From positions 1-16,464 of the forward strand of contig CAJTSZ010000045.1 of NCBI GenBank assembly GCA_910578755.1: a DNA stretch of 16,464 nt, given 5' to 3'. The notes beneath the pieces were generated by a model. That model was not told the origin of the DNA, searched no databases, and was given only the letters and a program-made list of their open reading frames with translations. Positions 15,001 to 16,464 of the stretch are shown here, piece by piece (within the stretch, counting starts at the first letter, position 1; each line of letters begins with the position of its first letter). Source of the stretch: an uncultured Oscillospiraceae bacterium. Its GTDB lineage: Bacteria > Bacillota > Clostridia > Oscillospirales > Ruminococcaceae. A program made the position numbers and the translations under genes.

Positions 15001-16041
15001 CATTTTATAACCAATGTAGGTTTCCAAATAGCCTTCCGGGTTGGTGGAAAGGTCCAGGCCCAGCTCTTTCAGCTTGCCGGGCAGTTGGGACATGAGGATA
15101 GGTTGTCCTTCCTTGGGCGCCTCCAGCACATCAAAATCGTCTATGTATCTCATATGGGGGATTTCACCAATCACCTGGTCGGTAAGGTTGGTGAGCATCC
15201 ACCAGGCCAGGCCCACGCTGCCCTCCTGAAGCAGGGGGAGCAGCTTTTCACAGTAGGCGGATATGGCAAAGCTGTTTTCGCCTTGGCCCTCCAGCCAAAG
15301 CTGCACATCATCCCCGGAAACCTCCCAGTCGCTGGAGCGCAGGCCAATATTGGGGTTGGGCTGGCGGCCCACCAGGATGTTCCAGTGCTCCAGCACCTCC
15401 TTGGGCGCGTGCTTTTGGAAGTAAACCAGCTGAAACAGCTTAACCTTGTCCCCCTCCGGCGTGAGGATCAATTCATGCTTTTGGCCATTGAAGCCTATTT
15501 CAAAACAGATCTCATCAAAGGCTAAGTTCAGGATATTCTGGCATTTTTCAACCAGCTCGTCCCCGCGCTCATGGCTTTCATCCTCGTTCATAATTTGGCG
15601 CAGCTGGGCCTCCTGCTGGGCAAATGCTTCCCATGCCGTTTCTGTCCGTTCCCGGAAGCACTTTTCAAAACTGGGCAGGGTGATACGCTTTTCGCAGTCA
15701 TCCATAAGCGCCTGCGTATCCTCGTCGCCGGGACAGGCCTCCAGGGCCTTGCGGAAATAATGCAGCGCCCGCCCCTCCTGATTTAAATAGTAATAGGAAT
15801 ACCCTATACGGAAGTTCCAGCAGTGGTCGCCCCCAAAGTATTCCTCATGGGGCTTTAGCAGGGAAATTGCTTTTTGAAACAGTTCTTTATCCCCAATTTC
15901 CGCCAAATTGTTGTAAGCCCGCGCCAGCTCGCTGTCCATTTCCGGGGTGCGCTCCTGGGCGGGAATGGCCTCTAATGCATCAATAATCTTTTGATATTCA
16001 TCGTCCTCATTCCAAATTTGGCATTGCTGTAAAATATCCAT
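12037..16041 (-). CDS. Large mosaic protein: TPR - unknown domain - TPR - DUF4261 - DUF7832-like - DUF4253
   Basis: A 1334-residue cytoplasmic-type protein without signal peptide or membrane spans. Approximate layout: TPR-like unit 1 at residues 7-118 (WNEDDEYQKIIDALEAIP, then WNFRIGYSYYYL); an unassigned domain at 120-500 with HELILTPEGDKVKLFQLVYF and EHWNILVGRQPNP; a second unit at 511-636 that repeats the first (WNDEDEYTRCIQALNTIP, then WNMRMAYGYQYLYG); DUF4261 at about 663-910 (VVFEPRFYED, WFGLYQNEGG, YTYGMD, LQDGETIG); a DUF7832-like part at 948-1070 (NAYNHIAIYLRWCIEHSLMG); and DUF4253 at about 1197-1334 (WEVFAYLPFGNWNECPD, ITHDELEF, IWYFWWD at the end). None of these DUFs has a proven activity. 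ATG at 16041 follows AAGGAGG with 8-base spacing; 58 further open codons upstream run through a terminator and were rejected. It is probably the first gene of the rtcB operon. Domain names are from memory; DUF7832 is the least sure. Confidence 0.88.
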   Translation of the reverse strand: MDILQQCQIWNEDDEYQKIIDALEAIPAQERTPEMDSELARAYNNLAEIGDKELFQKAISLLKPHEEYFGGDHCWNFRIGYSYYYLNQEGRALHYFRKALEACPGDEDTQALMDDCEKRITLPSFEKCFRERTETAWEAFAQQEAQLRQIMNEDESHERGDELVEKCQNILNLAFDEICFEIGFNGQKHELILTPEGDKVKLFQLVYFQKHAPKEVLEHWNILVGRQPNPNIGLRSSDWEVSGDDVQLWLEGQGENSFAISAYCEKLLPLLQEGSVGLAWWMLTNLTDQVIGEIPHMRYIDDFDVLEAPKEGQPILMSQLPGKLKELGLDLSTNPEGYLETYIGYKMEPKVDPDADWRLDTIAGSTCCPAFINDYMNAENDYMDDLHADGAVAGFFCYPLDTLREGKGSDKIFNFRDKLESTLLENAGEDAITLLGGATGLYCAYVDFIAWDLKTVLTAAQSFFKNSDLPWANFHVFRRDVGTVTLYQKKDELEETLAGIDYIPYTLNNANAFYQQIEQWNDEDEYTRCIQALNTIPKELQDYRFAYALARALENYAIIGDHEEGTPNDKGDAALRRAIEVLESVREEGQNKAEWNMRMAYGYQYLYGQEEKAIPYARRWAELDPEDENALAVVQECQEEIAKRSTEELDGGPADGGETTADHKGTFCGFVLLSKEEWDKQQFIQDMKEKWGITVEEDADEDKSDDTVVFEVGDMIAAVSLMPAPIPGGEAELNAENNYMWPDAVKAAKEHSAHIMVAVLGKEENLLERGKLYTKLMAACCRQKYSSGIYTSGVVFEPRFYEDFANMMQKDVLPIFNWIWFGLYQNEGGMNAYTYGMDVFDKDEMEVLNANAHPGELRDFLASLVSYVLEKDVELQDGETIGFSAEDKHTITRSPGVSLPEEQMTLKISYAPAGDDPEEDNDDSMGMDDASYHIESIEEKELDVDPINAYNHIAIYLRWCIEHSLMGENFLAEHGEGVKQAKDLRAFIREELDGCLHTALFNQQGFAHYYYGENDAPYYPADIDDYALSYFGPDRYHSNEFQDEAYLFIPFNEEYYQAMAKVIEKRFTNWQQQNFDQATMEPSELAQAIMEYLDCECTYFPSMKDDDPIMSAYSSARRLGVREGYIPMLIRPDETLLECLVANADPENTADCYEFDPQTVADYRKKLLSAPVRDGKAVLEELASQRKEEAQEDDLDWQEDVVGEMEGGYNISRFSSYWNSNTSMTYPLILAKIPVKRPWEVFAYLPFGNWNECPDTLELMAAAKYWFQQYGAVPAAITHDELEFDLPAPIPKEKAMEAAVEQYGLCPDMDQNFETLGTLADTLCQSNIWYFWWD

Positions 16042-16074
16042 ATTCTGTTCCTCCTTATTTTTGGTTTTGGCTCC

Positions 16075-16129
16075 TTTGCGGGCTGGCGCCCGGCAAACGA
16101 AAGAACGCAGCGCCAATTTAGGGGCGCTG
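16075..16129 (-). other. Two stable leader hairpins upstream of the mosaic gene
   Basis: CAGCGCC/GGCGCTG (16129-16123 with 16114-16108) is a perfect 7-bp stem with an 8-base loop. TTTGCCGGGC/GCCCGCAAA (16097-16075) is a 9-bp stem with one bulge and loop GCCA. Neither is followed by a U-run and both precede a free ribosome binding site, so they may shape the mRNA leader. Confidence 0.5.
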
Positions 16130-16164
16130 GCAGGTGAAGCGATGGTTGTCTCCTTTTTGAGGAT

Positions 16165-16213
16165 AAAAAAACGCCCTGCGGTGCACTGTCGCTTAGACAG
16201 GCTGGCGCAAGGC
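16165..16213 (-). terminator. Intrinsic terminator inside the leader of the mosaic gene
   Basis: On the minus strand GCCTTGCG (16213-16206) pairs with CGCAGGGC (16180-16173). The two arms enclose a smaller CTGTC/GACAG hairpin, and seven T follow (16171-16165). No open reading frame with a ribosome binding site lies between it and the divergent promoters, so it is either a leader attenuator or the end of a small RNA. Upstream GCCTCTGCGG (16232-16223) could pair with CCGCAGGGC of its 3' arm as an antiterminator. Confidence 0.7.
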
Positions 16214-16242
16214 ATGAAAAGGCCGCAGAGGCAAGGAACCGT

Positions 16243-16272
16243 ATTTTACCATGCGATTCCTAAAGCAAGCAA
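16243..16272 (-). promoter_or_regulatory. Candidate proximal promoter of the mosaic gene
   Basis: TTGCTT (16272-16267), an 18-base spacer and TAAAAT (16248-16243), with TGG before the -10 box. The predicted start near 16236 lies just ahead of the leader terminator. Moderate match only. The same bases can form an imperfect hairpin (GGAATCGCAT with ATACGGTTCC). Confidence 0.4.
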
Positions 16273-16401
16273 ATATATAACTACAAATAACCGCTGTATT
16301 TATTTTCCTATTTCTCATGGACGCTGCTAATAACTTTTAAAGTTCCCTTTCCCGCTTTTCCCAACGGCTTGATTGCACTATTCATAAAAGAAAAACGATT
16401 T

Positions 16402-16423
16402 TAATAACGGCTTTGCGGTTATT
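16402..16423 (-). repeat. Hairpin repeat, copy 2
   Basis: TAATAAC...GTTATT with a 9-base centre matches 7499-7520 at 19 of 22 positions. On the minus strand it is followed by AAAATCG and a T-rich stretch. It overlaps the minus-strand -10 box at 16421-16426, so here it would lie at the very 5' end of the leader. Confidence 0.4.
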
Positions 16424-16456
16424 ATACCATGAACACAGCGTGTGAAATGGTATAAT
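16421..16456. promoter_or_regulatory. Palindromic pair of divergent extended -10 promoters
   Basis: ATTATACCAT (16421-16430) and ATGGTATAAT (16447-16456) are exact inverted repeats with an inner CAC/GTG pair. Each arm carries TATAAT preceded by TGG on its own strand, pointing outwards. -35 matches are poor in both directions. The minus arm would serve the leader of the mosaic gene; the plus arm a gene beyond the right edge. The symmetry would also suit a dimeric regulator. Confidence 0.55.
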
Positions 16457-16464
16457 TGCCCATC

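Noticed and set aside
16042..16215. 58-codon N-terminal extension of the 1334-residue protein
   Set aside because: The extension crosses the leader terminator and is Ala/Lys/Arg-rich low-information sequence, while a strong ribosome binding site sits before 16041.
16165..16240. T-box-like riboswitch (GCACCGCAGGG near the terminator)
   Set aside because: The T-box antiterminator signature AGGGTGGTACCGCG and a specifier stem could not be found; the resemblance is limited to CCGC.
16308..16385. 25-codon open frame on the minus strand in the leader of the mosaic gene
   Set aside because: It starts with ATG but has no ribosome binding site and no recognisable leader-peptide features such as a run of one amino acid.

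Overview
The window looks like chromosomal DNA of a moderately GC-rich, low-G+C-phylum anaerobe, most likely a gut Clostridia (Oscillospirales-like) member. The evidence is strong AGGAGG-type ribosome binding sites, a PyrR-type RNA attenuator, class I dihydroorotase, the long (group 2) form of OMP decarboxylase, and Firmicutes-style DUF4261/DUF4253 proteins. The taxonomic placement is inference. No rRNA, tRNA, CRISPR array or insertion sequence was seen.

Left part (1-6291, minus strand): a pyrimidine biosynthesis operon read right to left as pyrR-pyrC-pyrF-carA-carB, with carB running off the left edge. It has a readable control region: a promoter (TAGACA-17-TATAAT), a PyrR-binding RNA loop, an antiterminator and an intrinsic terminator ahead of pyrR. 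CarA and CarB make carbamoyl phosphate, PyrC closes dihydroorotate and PyrF makes UMP. pyrB, pyrD/K and pyrE are not in the window. The most striking observation is that CarA has lost its glutaminase active site: the nucleophile Cys is Asp254, the catalytic His is Ile337, and the oxyanion-strand NGPGDP is GGYGDF. The rest of the protein is well conserved, which suggests an ammonia-dependent enzyme.

Middle part (6292-8260): small accessory genes, each with its own promoter. These are a 74-residue single-span membrane protein (minus), an AT-rich NTF2/SnoaL-like protein with a TTG start (minus), a roughly 340-base GC-rich non-coding stretch full of stem-loops, and a 151-residue protein of unknown function (plus). 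An 18-bp perfect hairpin at 8205-8259 acts as a bidirectional terminator between convergent units.

Right part (8311-16464, minus strand): a probable operon of largely uncharacterised proteins. Its first gene encodes a 1334-residue mosaic (TPR - unknown domain - second TPR unit - DUF4261 - DUF7832-like - DUF4253). It is followed by an RtcB RNA ligase, two unknown proteins beginning MGLDI and MGFDV, and a stand-alone DUF4261 protein. The mosaic and the small satellite proteins recall poly-immunity loci of polymorphic toxins, and RtcB could add RNA repair; this functional reading is inference. The long leader of the 1334-residue protein contains an intrinsic terminator between its candidate promoters and its start codon. 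The far right edge holds a palindromic pair of divergent promoters.
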